Origin: Trinickia dinghuensis
Lineage (GTDB): Bacteria; Pseudomonadota; Gammaproteobacteria; Burkholderiales; Burkholderiaceae
Assembly (NCBI RefSeq): GCF_003367175.1
Contig: NZ_QRGA01000005.1
Coordinates: forward strand, 62,001 to 126,000
Length of the DNA: 64,000 bases
Reading direction: 5' to 3'
Within the stretch, counting starts at the first letter, position 1. Every line of letters begins with the position of its first letter. Below are positions 27,061 to 33,216 of the stretch, one piece after another. The notes under the pieces are model-generated. The model searched no databases and had not been told where the DNA came from. It was given only the letters and a program-made list of their open reading frames with translations. Made by a program: the position numbers and the translations under genes.

Positions 27061-27141
27061 GCGATCGTCGCACATCGGCGATCGTCGCACACGGGTTCAG
27101 GTTCAATGCAGCATAGTTCAAACTGGTTGTGTGCGCAACCA
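27061..27141. promoter_or_regulatory. Direct repeats and palindrome upstream of the aldolase operon
   Basis: GCGATCGTCGCACA occurs at 27061-27074 and again at 27078-27091. A palindrome TGGTTG-N6-CAACCA spans 27124-27141; its shape resembles operators of GntR/FadR-type regulators (TGGT-N-ACCA). Both precede the minus-strand operon start at 27045. No regulator gene is adjacent. 27142-27308 shows nothing else. Confidence 0.5.
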
Positions 27142-27308
27142 ATTAAAAAATGCGAACGCGGGGTGCGGCGACATGGCGGGGCACCGGAGGCTTCGATACT
27201 GTCCTTGGGTTTGCGGACCGCAGCGGGCGAGAACGGCACACGGCCGGCAAGGGGCTGCGTTTGGCGGCCCGTTACCGGAGATGTGTCTTGCGGAACAAAT
27301 GAAAAAGA

Positions 27309-27355
27309 TGGTGCGAGGAGCGGGACTCGAACCCGCACAAAACCTAGGATTTAAG
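27309..27355 (-). other. 3' tRNA fragment, prophage attachment junction
   Basis: On the minus strand this reads as the last part of a tRNA: a T-arm GCGGG-TTCGAGT-CCCGC, the acceptor strand TCCTCGC, A and an encoded CCA (27309-27311). No matching 5' half (GCGAGGA plus D-arm) occurs in the expected 70-90 bases, which are integrase codons. So this is the duplicated 3' end left at one att junction; the complete tRNA should be at the other end. The long variable part hints at tRNA-Leu but identity is unsure. Confidence 0.72.
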
Positions 27356-28592
27356 CGGCTCCGGCATCCGATGCTGGCAAATTGCTGTCAAATCCTTCGG
27401 CGAAGCGCGCGACGGCGCGCTCGCCCGCATGAGGGTCCGCCGTAGGCATCCAGCGCCCATAGTTGCGCCGGATCGGCGCCGTGCTGGCATGCCCCATCTG
27501 CTTGGCTACCCACATCTCACTTTCGCCCGCCGAGAGCATCATGGACGCGTACGTGTGCCGCGTCTGGTACGGATTGCGGTAGCGCACCTTCGCGTTCTTG
27601 AGCGTCGTTCCCCACACCTTCCAGATCTGATTGTCGCCCTTCCAGCGGCCGCCGCCGCGCCCCCGCCACCCCGGGTTATGGAATATCGCGCCGTCCGGCT
27701 GCAGGAGCGTATGTGCCTTTTGGGCATTTAGCGCTGCGAGCGCCGGCGCGAGCAGCTTGACGTCACGTCGGCCCGCGATCGTCTTCGTATCCTCCGTCGT
27801 GCCCTTGGAGGCCCGCGTCATGGCTTTGCGCACGCGTATCGTGCCGTGGTGCCAGTCGACGTCGTCCCAATTCAGGGCGATGACCTCGCTAGTGCGCAAC
27901 CCCGTCCAAAACAGGAATTGAAAGAGATTCGCAAGCTGAGGCGCACGCGCCTTCCGGATGATCGCGGCCTGCTCGGATGCGTCGAACGGGTCGGCATGAT
28001 CCTCTTCGCGAGGTGCCTCGTTGCGCTCGAAGGTAAAGCCGGCGAGCGGATTTGCCTCGAGCAGCTCGTCGTCGACGGCGTCCTGCAGCGCCGAGCGGGC
28101 GCAGCTCTGGATATTGGCCAGACGCTTGTTCGTCACGCGCACCGGATTGTTGGACTTGTCCTTGCGGCCGTCGTCGATCGAGGCGAGCCATTCCTTGAAG
28201 TGCGGCCGCTTGAGCTCTGACAGCCGCAGCTTACCGAAACGCGGAATCAGCAGACGAAAGACGATGCCGTAGTAATCCCGATAGGTGCTCGCGGCGATCT
28301 GCGTCTTTTTGACGTCGAGCCAGCGCTCGAGGTAATCGCCGACGAGCTGCACGTCGCCGGGCTGCCCGGCGAAGCGCGCAAGGTTCTTGGAGTTCGGAAA
28401 TGTCGTCGCATAATCGAACGTCCCAATCTCAATTTCAGCGAGCAAGCGCTGCCGGAACTTGGTCAGGTCTTTAGTATTGGCAGCACAAGGGCGGGCCTTG
28501 ACCCTCTCGCGGCACCGGACGCCCTTGTAGGTGAAGGCGATTTCGTAGCTGGAGTCCGAGATGGCCGTGACTCCGGTCCCTTTTCTACCCAT
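27351..28592 (-). CDS. int: Phage integrase, tyrosine recombinase
   Basis: 413 aa. N-terminal arm-binding domain (YEIAFTYKGVRCRERVK), SAM-like core-binding domain, then the catalytic domain with Arg in TGLRTSEVIALNWDD (about residue 230), HxxR in PYQTRHTYASMM, second His region MGHAST and nucleophile Tyr in RRNYGRW. It catalyses integration and excision at the tRNA end; its stop codon overlaps the tRNA fragment. Its start overlaps the xis frame by 130 bp. Confidence 0.95.
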   Translation of the reverse strand: MGRKGTGVTAISDSSYEIAFTYKGVRCRERVKARPCAANTKDLTKFRQRLLAEIEIGTFDYATTFPNSKNLARFAGQPGDVQLVGDYLERWLDVKKTQIAASTYRDYYGIVFRLLIPRFGKLRLSELKRPHFKEWLASIDDGRKDKSNNPVRVTNKRLANIQSCARSALQDAVDDELLEANPLAGFTFERNEAPREEDHADPFDASEQAAIIRKARAPQLANLFQFLFWTGLRTSEVIALNWDDVDWHHGTIRVRKAMTRASKGTTEDTKTIAGRRDVKLLAPALAALNAQKAHTLLQPDGAIFHNPGWRGRGGGRWKGDNQIWKVWGTTLKNAKVRYRNPYQTRHTYASMMLSAGESEMWVAKQMGHASTAPIRRNYGRWMPTADPHAGERAVARFAEGFDSNLPASDAGAA

Positions 28593-28753
28593 AAGTCGTA
28601 TGCCTCAAGATCCATGAGGATTTTCTTGGTGCCTGGCTCGTACTTCCAGACGCTGCCCTCCGGCCAGACACCTTTGCACTTCCGCGTATAGACGGCGGCG
28701 GCCGATAGGCCGGTCAGCTCGCAGAACTTTTTGATGGTCACGAAGCGTACCAT
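28463..28753 (-). CDS. xis: Excisionase-like DNA-binding protein
   Basis: 96 aa. The N-terminal half is a winged-helix excisionase/MerR-type module (MVRFVTIKKFCELTGLSAAA, then GVWPEGSVWKYEPGTKKILMD). The C-terminus is basic and low complexity because it is read over the start of int in another frame. Small size, HTH and overlap with int support a recombination directionality factor. Confidence 0.8.
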   Translation of the reverse strand: MVRFVTIKKFCELTGLSAAAVYTRKCKGVWPEGSVWKYEPGTKKILMDLEAYDLWVEKGPESRPSRTPATKSPSPTRASGAARGSRPALVLPILKT

Positions 28754-28760
28754 GGCGACC

Positions 28761-29000
28761 TCACAGCTTTACCGCGGCGAACTTCGTCGTGACAGCCACA
28801 TCGGTCGTGTGGTGGTATTGCAGGACGATCCGCAAACCATGTCCGATGTCTAGCGTACGTCCGCGCTCGTTCGCCTCGTTTAGTGGCCGGCAATGCATCG
28901 ATGTGCCGAGCTCGCTCACGATGATCGCGAGCAGCTCGGGAACGTCTTGCAGTTCATGCAGGAAATCGTGATTGATCTCGATGAGGGTGCGTGTGCTCAT
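28761..29000 (-). CDS. Phage hypothetical protein
   Basis: 79 aa (IEINHDFLHELQDVPELLAI...GHGLRIVLQYHHTTDVAVTT). No family recognised. Its start overlaps the ASCH gene stop by 4 bases (ATGA), marking translational coupling in the leftward operon. Confidence 0.7.
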   Translation of the reverse strand: MSTRTLIEINHDFLHELQDVPELLAIIVSELGTSMHCRPLNEANERGRTLDIGHGLRIVLQYHHTTDVAVTTKFAAVKL

Positions 29001-29467
29001 GCGATCGCTCCGAGTTCGTGCATTTGACGAAGTTGCGTGGCCACCTCCGCCGGGACGTTAAAGAAACCGAGCATTCCCTTGCATTCGACGAAAGGGAGCG
29101 GCCGCGCGTTGACGATATGGAAGCCAAACTGGCTCCCCATGTGCCAGGGCGACGAATGCGCACCCGGAGGCATGCAGTCGTCGATCGTAGCTGCGCCGAC
29201 GATGCCGCCGCGCTCGAGGCGATCGCGCGCGGGAAAGACGATCTGCGGCGCGATGTGAAGTGCCGTGGCGTGCGCTTCGTCGTATTCGTCACGCGTCATT
29301 CCTTTGCCGGCGTGAATCAGTACGCGCCCGTGGAATCGGGTCGGCCAGGTGCGGTTTTCGATGTCCTTCAACTCGCCGGCGGCGATCGCAGCGGCGCGTG
29401 CCGCTCCGGCGAGATCTGGCCGCACTATCAGCCACGCCCATGGCTGGCGGATGGAAAGGGCTTTCAC
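28997..29467 (-). CDS. ASCH/PUA-like domain protein
   Basis: 156 aa, GTG start overlapping the previous gene's TGA (GTGA). It begins VKALSIRQPWAWLIV, the typical ASCH opening, followed by DIENRTWPTRFHGRVLIHAGK and a C-terminal GFFNVP region. ASCH domains bind RNA or modified nucleotides; common in phages. A longer upstream frame is Arg-rich shadow of the neighbour. Confidence 0.82.
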   Translation of the reverse strand: MKALSIRQPWAWLIVRPDLAGAARAAAIAAGELKDIENRTWPTRFHGRVLIHAGKGMTRDEYDEAHATALHIAPQIVFPARDRLERGGIVGAATIDDCMPPGAHSSPWHMGSQFGFHIVNARPLPFVECKGMLGFFNVPAEVATQLRQMHELGAIA

Positions 29468-30222
29468 GGTTTGGCGACCTCGGGTGCGGCGGCGAAGATC
29501 TCGAGCGCTTCGTCGCAGTTTTTGAGAAGTCTTTCGGCATGCGCGCGAAGATCCTTGACACCGCCGTATGTCTGACAAACGCCGAGCTGCATGACGGCCC
29601 GAACGGCGCGACCGATGTGCTCGTCGTTCCATGAATTGATCTTCACGCCGGTGATGCCCTCGATTTCCTCGACGGATTTTTTCAGCTCAGCGTAGTGCCG
29701 CGTGCGGAATTCGATCTCTCGGTTGATGCGGGACTCATCGCCCTCGCGCTGACGCGTGACTTCGGCCGCGACTGCGGCGCCAACTTCGCCGGCGTCGAGC
29801 TCGCTCGCGCGCCGGAGCATCGCGGCGACGAACTCACGAGTCACTGGCTTCGACGTCAGCTTCGGCGCGGCGACGATTTGTCGGATCTTCCCCGCTGCTT
29901 GCGCCTCGAAGTGTCCCCAGGTTGGTGGCAATTCACCCGGCGCGATCGTGGCGGCGGGTGCGACGATCCACCATCGATCACAGTACTGCTGCACGGGCGC
30001 CGACTTCTCCGGGTTTTTCAGCTCGCGTAGCCAGTCAGATCGGCTCACTTTGATCTCGAAACCGTGGATCTCGAGCCCGCGAGAGGGGAAGAGATTAATG
30101 GCGATGGCATCGGCCCATCGTCGTTGACGCGCGCCAGTAGCGTCAGCCACTTCGAAAAACATGGCCCATTCCGGACCGCAGAACCGGGCGCGGAGCGCCG
30201 CCTTGACGTCGCATGTCTTCAT
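29464..30222 (-). CDS. Phage protein with PD-(D/E)XK nuclease-like domain
   Basis: 252 aa. The N-terminal half has the restriction-endonuclease-like core: Asp in RRWADAIAINLFPSRG, then GFEIKVSRSDWLREL (ExK) and CDRWWIVAP, similar to MmcB-like DNA-repair proteins. The C-terminal half is helical and charged. Likely acts on DNA; substrate unknown. It lies directly downstream of the DGR reverse transcriptase, whose stop overlaps its ATG by 4 bases. Confidence 0.72.
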   Translation of the reverse strand: MKTCDVKAALRARFCGPEWAMFFEVADATGARQRRWADAIAINLFPSRGLEIHGFEIKVSRSDWLRELKNPEKSAPVQQYCDRWWIVAPAATIAPGELPPTWGHFEAQAAGKIRQIVAAPKLTSKPVTREFVAAMLRRASELDAGEVGAAVAAEVTRQREGDESRINREIEFRTRHYAELKKSVEEIEGITGVKINSWNDEHIGRAVRAVMQLGVCQTYGGVKDLRAHAERLLKNCDEALEIFAAAPEVAKP

Positions 30223-31568
30223 GCCTTACCTCGGAAGGTCTTGGTGAGGTTGAAATCAACCGATCGGCCGAGTGAGCGAATCACATTCGCAAGCCGAGCT
30301 CGATCGTTATGACTGGCTGACGCCTGTCGCATCAGTCCGAAATAGGAGTTCGCAACCTGCATGAGATCTGCGGGTTCCGTCTCACGAACGCGTCGCAGCG
30401 CGTCGTTGCGTGTTCGTTTCCGAGTCGAGCGGTGCCATGGCTTGATGACTTGTCCAACGAAGTCGATGCCACGCTCGATAGGCTGCAGGATGGTTTTGCG
30501 AGGATTCAGGTGCACGCCGAGGTGCCGTGGCAGGAATGCCGTCACCTCGGCCAAAATCTCGTTCAGGCGTCGCGGAGATTCGTCGAGGAAGAGAAAGTCG
30601 TCGACATAGCGGATGTAATGGCGAACCAGCAGTTCGTGCTTCACGAACTGGTCGAGAACGTTCAGCAAGACATTCGCGCCGAACTGGCTGATCAAGTTGC
30701 CGATCGGGAGACCAAGGCTCGCCGGCTGCTCGAGCAACCGCTTGTGCGGCGGCACGAGAGCCATGAGCCCAGGGTCGCCGAGATATGTGAAATCGCCGCG
30801 TGGGTCGTGCATCAGCACGATCTCGGTCAGCCATCGCCAAAACGGCTCGTCGATCTTCTCGAGGAAGAGCTCGAGCAGAAGAGGCTTCTTGATGCTGACG
30901 AAGAAGTTCGCCAGGTCGCATTTCAAGTAAAAAGCCGGCCGCGACCAATTTTGCGTAATCGATCTAACCTTCGATTCGAGGCGCTGCGCGGCATACAGCG
31001 TCCCGCGGCCCTTGATGCACGCGCACGAATCTGCGATGAACGTGCGCTCGAATCGCGCACCGATCCGGTTGTAGACCATGTGCTGCACGACGCGATCGGG
31101 GAAGCCGGCGGCCCAAACTTCGCGCGGCTTCGGTCGCGTGATGACGAAGCATCGCGACGGTCCCGGCCTGTAAGCGCCACTGGCCAGCTCTTCATGCAAT
31201 CGCATCAGGTTGCGTTCGAGATCCACCTCGAACGCGAGTGCACTCACCGTATTGCGCTTCGTGCGCCGGCAGTCATGGTAGGCCGTGACGAGTTCGGCGC
31301 CTGAGAATCCATCCTGCTCTTCGTTTCGATCTGCGGACGACCACGGCGCAGAGCGACGCGCTCTTGTGGTTGTTGTTCTGGTTGCCGTTGTTGAAGTTCT
31401 GATACCGCGCGTAGGCGGAACCATCGTGCTATCTACGTCGCCCGGCCGATCGCTCAGCCGAGAAACTGCGCTGGACCGCGCCGCACGCTGGCGGTCGGTA
31501 TCCTCATTGCGCATGGCGGTGGCCTCGTGAGCCAGCGGCACGACCAGATTGAAACGGCGCTCAGTCAT
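30219..31568 (-). CDS. DGR reverse transcriptase
   Basis: 449 aa from ATG 31568. The RT core covers about residues 95-449: AYHDCRRTKRNT, motif A Asp in YLKCDLANFF (about 218), the DGR signature IGNLISQ (about 289-295; group II introns and retrons usually have QGxxxSP) and active site YVDD (about 321-324), then KTILQPIERGIDFVG. It copies the template-repeat RNA with adenine-directed errors. The start is uncertain. ATG 31568 has GGAGG upstream and overlaps the avd stop, but makes the frame run through the template repeat; ATG 31424 is an alternative, and no ATG/GTG/TTG lies between the repeat and the RT core. Confidence 0.95.
   Translation of the reverse strand: MTERRFNLVVPLAHEATAMRNEDTDRQRAARSSAVSRLSDRPGDVDSTMVPPTRGIRTSTTATRTTTTRARRSAPWSSADRNEEQDGFSGAELVTAYHDCRRTKRNTVSALAFEVDLERNLMRLHEELASGAYRPGPSRCFVITRPKPREVWAAGFPDRVVQHMVYNRIGARFERTFIADSCACIKGRGTLYAAQRLESKVRSITQNWSRPAFYLKCDLANFFVSIKKPLLLELFLEKIDEPFWRWLTEIVLMHDPRGDFTYLGDPGLMALVPPHKRLLEQPASLGLPIGNLISQFGANVLLNVLDQFVKHELLVRHYIRYVDDFLFLDESPRRLNEILAEVTAFLPRHLGVHLNPRKTILQPIERGIDFVGQVIKPWHRSTRKRTRNDALRRVRETEPADLMQVANSYFGLMRQASASHNDRARLANVIRSLGRSVDFNLTKTFRGKA
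31329..31419 (-). repeat. DGR template repeat (TR)
   Basis: 91 bp, adenine-rich on the minus strand. In the target frame it would read AYARYQNFNNGNQNNNHK, then SASLCAVVVRR. It matches two variable repeats (31976-32066 and 32514-32604) over the full 91 bp with 13 and 12 substitutions, 23 of 25 at TR adenines. The last 37 bases on the minus strand (31329-31365) are identical in all three: the IMH side, where cDNA priming is expected. It lies between avd and the RT core, inside the RT open frame. Confidence 0.96.
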
Positions 31569-31941
31569 GGCGGCCTTGACCTCCATGCGACGGGCGCTTG
31601 ACGGATGATGACTTTCTCCACCCGGAGGCCTGCTTGCCGATGCTCTGCGTGAGCAAGATCGTGCCGTAGTACTGTCGCGGCGAGATCTTCTCATCATCCA
31701 AAGATAGGCGCAGGAACAGCTCGACCAGCTTCACCTTCTCGATCAACACCGAGAGGTGTGGCGCCTTGTCATCAGCGATGTTCGCACGATAGACCAAGAT
31801 CAGCAGCTTGGCCGTTTCGCGGACGATTTCCTCGCCGATGAGGTGCTTGAACGGCCGCTTCATGTTCTCGACGATCTTCGTTACACGGGTAAAGAGGTCG
31901 TAACCCGTCTTGTAAATGTCGAGCTCGGTGTGGAGAGCCAT
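31561..31941 (-). CDS. avd: Accessory variability determinant (Avd-like)
   Basis: 126 aa, helical: TELDIYKTGYDLFTRVTKIV, EEIVRETAKLLILVYRANIA, HLSVLIEKVKLVELFLRLSL, then QSIGKQASGWRK and a basic tail. Four predicted helices and a basic C-terminus match Avd (S23/IVP fold), which forms a pentameric barrel binding the RT and TR RNA. Position between target and TR-RT is canonical. It ends in TGA overlapped by the candidate RT start. Confidence 0.9.
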   Translation of the reverse strand: MALHTELDIYKTGYDLFTRVTKIVENMKRPFKHLIGEEIVRETAKLLILVYRANIADDKAPHLSVLIEKVKLVELFLRLSLDDEKISPRQYYGTILLTQSIGKQASGWRKSSSVKRPSHGGQGRHD

Positions 31942-31955
31942 GGCTTACTTAATGA

Positions 31956-32447
31956 TTAAATAACCGAAGGAATGAATCTGCGGACGACCACGGCGCAGAG
32001 CGACGCGCTCTTGCGGTCGTCGCTCTGGAAGCCGTAGAAGAAGAACTGACACAGCGCGTAGGCGGAGTCGTCCGGGTATTCCTCGTCGAGCCAGAAGGCT
32101 CCGCTGTCCTTGAGCATATGGCGGAGGTTGGCACGCAACAGACTTCCTTCCTGGGCATCCGGGCGCTTGCCGCCGAGTTTCTCTGCGTGTTCGCCAGCCG
32201 CCTGCCAGTTCATATCCTCGTGGCTGACGGACATCAGGATTAGGTAATGGCTCAATGAACCGTCGTCGGCGAGCACCGGGCCGGCGCAGCGCTCGCTGGG
32301 CGCCATGGGAATTGTGACGGAGTCGAGGCGGAATTCAGTGGCCCTCGATTGCGCCTTGAATTGTTCTATCAGTTCGCTCATGTGCGCGTGATCAGCGCTG
32401 AGAGTTTGCTGCTTCGCCTCGATCTGTTCCAAGGTTACTGCGGTCAT
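31956..32447 (-). CDS. DGR target protein 2, C-type-lectin-like variable domain
   Basis: 163 aa. A coiled-coil-like N-terminus (residues 1-45: LEQIEAKQQTLSADHAHMSE) is followed by a domain paralogous to target 1 (NWQAAGEHAEKLGGKRP, then AFWLDEEYPDDSAYALCQ). The C-terminus is the variable repeat: CQFFFYGFQSDDRK, then SASLCAVVVRRF, ending 5 residues later. The layout resembles DUF1566-type variable proteins. No signal peptide or membrane span, so it acts in the cytosol or in a virion. ATG 32447 has a GGAG site; a TTG at 32459 is in frame. Confidence 0.9.
   Translation of the reverse strand: MTAVTLEQIEAKQQTLSADHAHMSELIEQFKAQSRATEFRLDSVTIPMAPSERCAGPVLADDGSLSHYLILMSVSHEDMNWQAAGEHAEKLGGKRPDAQEGSLLRANLRHMLKDSGAFWLDEEYPDDSAYALCQFFFYGFQSDDRKSASLCAVVVRRFIPSVI
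31976..32066 (-). repeat. DGR variable repeat of target 2 (VR2)
   Basis: 91 bp aligned without gaps to the TR. 13 differences: 12 at positions that are A in the TR (minus strand) and one G-to-T near the 5' edge. Six of the seven TR Asn codons changed to Phe, Tyr, Ser or Asp with the first two bases altered and the third C kept. Confidence 0.95.
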
Positions 32448-32502
32448 GGATGACTCCAAATATGGTTGGTGATTCGATCAGCTAAACGAATGACCGAATG
32501 AA

Positions 32503-32865
32503 TTAATTTTTGAATCTGCGGACGACCACGGCGCAGAGCGACGCGCTCTTGAGGATGATGATCTGGAAACCGGTGAGGAAGTTCTGACACCGCGCGAAGG
32601 CGGAATCCCAGTCGACCGTCTCGTTCATCCAGTAAGTCTTGTCCTCACGGACAACCTTGGGATGTTTGAGGCGAATCACGGCATATTCGATCGCGTTGGC
32701 CAGATCGCAGTCGCGGGCCTTTGCCGCATCCATTTGCTGCTGCCAGCTGGCACCGTCATTGACGACATCGACGATCACGGTATGCTCGACGTCGCCGTTT
32801 GCATCAACGAAGCCGCCGAGGTAGATCTCGCCTTCGGCGAGCGGAGGCAATTTAATTTGCTGCAT
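32503..32865 (-). CDS. DGR target protein 1, C-type-lectin-like variable domain
   Basis: 120 aa, a single small domain: LPPLAEGEIYLGGFVDANGD, SWQQQMDAAKARDCDLANA, TYWMNETVDWDSAFARCQ, then the variable repeat CQNFLTGFQIIILK and SASLCAVVVRRF, ending KN. Paralogous to target 2 without its N-terminal helix. No export signal. GGAG precedes ATG 32865. It heads the DGR cassette: target 1, target 2, avd, TR, RT. Confidence 0.9.
   Translation of the reverse strand: MQQIKLPPLAEGEIYLGGFVDANGDVEHTVIVDVVNDGASWQQQMDAAKARDCDLANAIEYAVIRLKHPKVVREDKTYWMNETVDWDSAFARCQNFLTGFQIIILKSASLCAVVVRRFKN
32514..32604 (-). repeat. DGR variable repeat of target 1 (VR1)
   Basis: 91 bp aligned without gaps to the TR. 12 differences: 11 at TR adenines and one C-to-T. 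The IMH-side 37 bases are identical to TR and VR2. The variable codons now read L, T, F, I, I, I, L, a hydrophobic face quite unlike VR2 (F, F, Y, F, S, D, D, R). Confidence 0.95.
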
Positions 32866-32895
32866 GTTTTCTCCAGTAAGAGGAACAGCGACTGC

Positions 32896-33216
32896 TCAAT
32901 CGGATACACACGGTGCCGCGCTGGCGGTTTCCGCGGGTACGGTGAAATTCCGGTAATGCCGGATCATGCGAATCTTGATCAAGAACATGCAGGCCCAGCC
33001 GAATAGAGACGCCGCCGACCACCAGCGCCCGAGGACGCCGAAGAAGAACACGGTGTATAGGCAATGCAGCATATAGGGCCATTGTTCAAGATCGTTTAAT
33101 GCGCGCGAGTCCTTGACGCGATACAGGGTCCGCAGCCCGAATAAGAAGGGGACCATCAGGGCGACTTCGAACATCGAGTTGAAGATGTCGAGGCCCGCAA
33201 GCATCTTCGGTGTCAT
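32896..33216 (-). CDS. Small phage membrane protein
   Basis: 106 aa with about three hydrophobic spans (MFEVALMVPFLFGL, MLHCLYTVFFFGVLG, WSAASLFGWACMFLIKI) and a short C-terminal tail. Family not recognised. It lies directly upstream of DGR target 1 (30 bp) and overlaps the large upstream gene by 4 bases. A holin role is unlikely because it is in the early operon; anchoring or exclusion are open guesses. Confidence 0.65.
   Translation of the reverse strand: MTPKMLAGLDIFNSMFEVALMVPFLFGLRTLYRVKDSRALNDLEQWPYMLHCLYTVFFFGVLGRWWSAASLFGWACMFLIKIRMIRHYRNFTVPAETASAAPCVSD

Noticed and set aside
27131-27445. Plus-strand frame containing VRGAGLEPAQ
   Set aside because: This is a tRNA 3' end read on the opposite strand, a well-known false protein; it also runs antisense through int.
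30432-31304. 290-codon frame antisense to the RT
   Set aside because: Mirror of the RT coding sequence; no ribosome site or family match.
32896-33216. Holin
   Set aside because: Spans fit, but it is far from lysis genes and in the early leftward operon, with no endolysin beside it.
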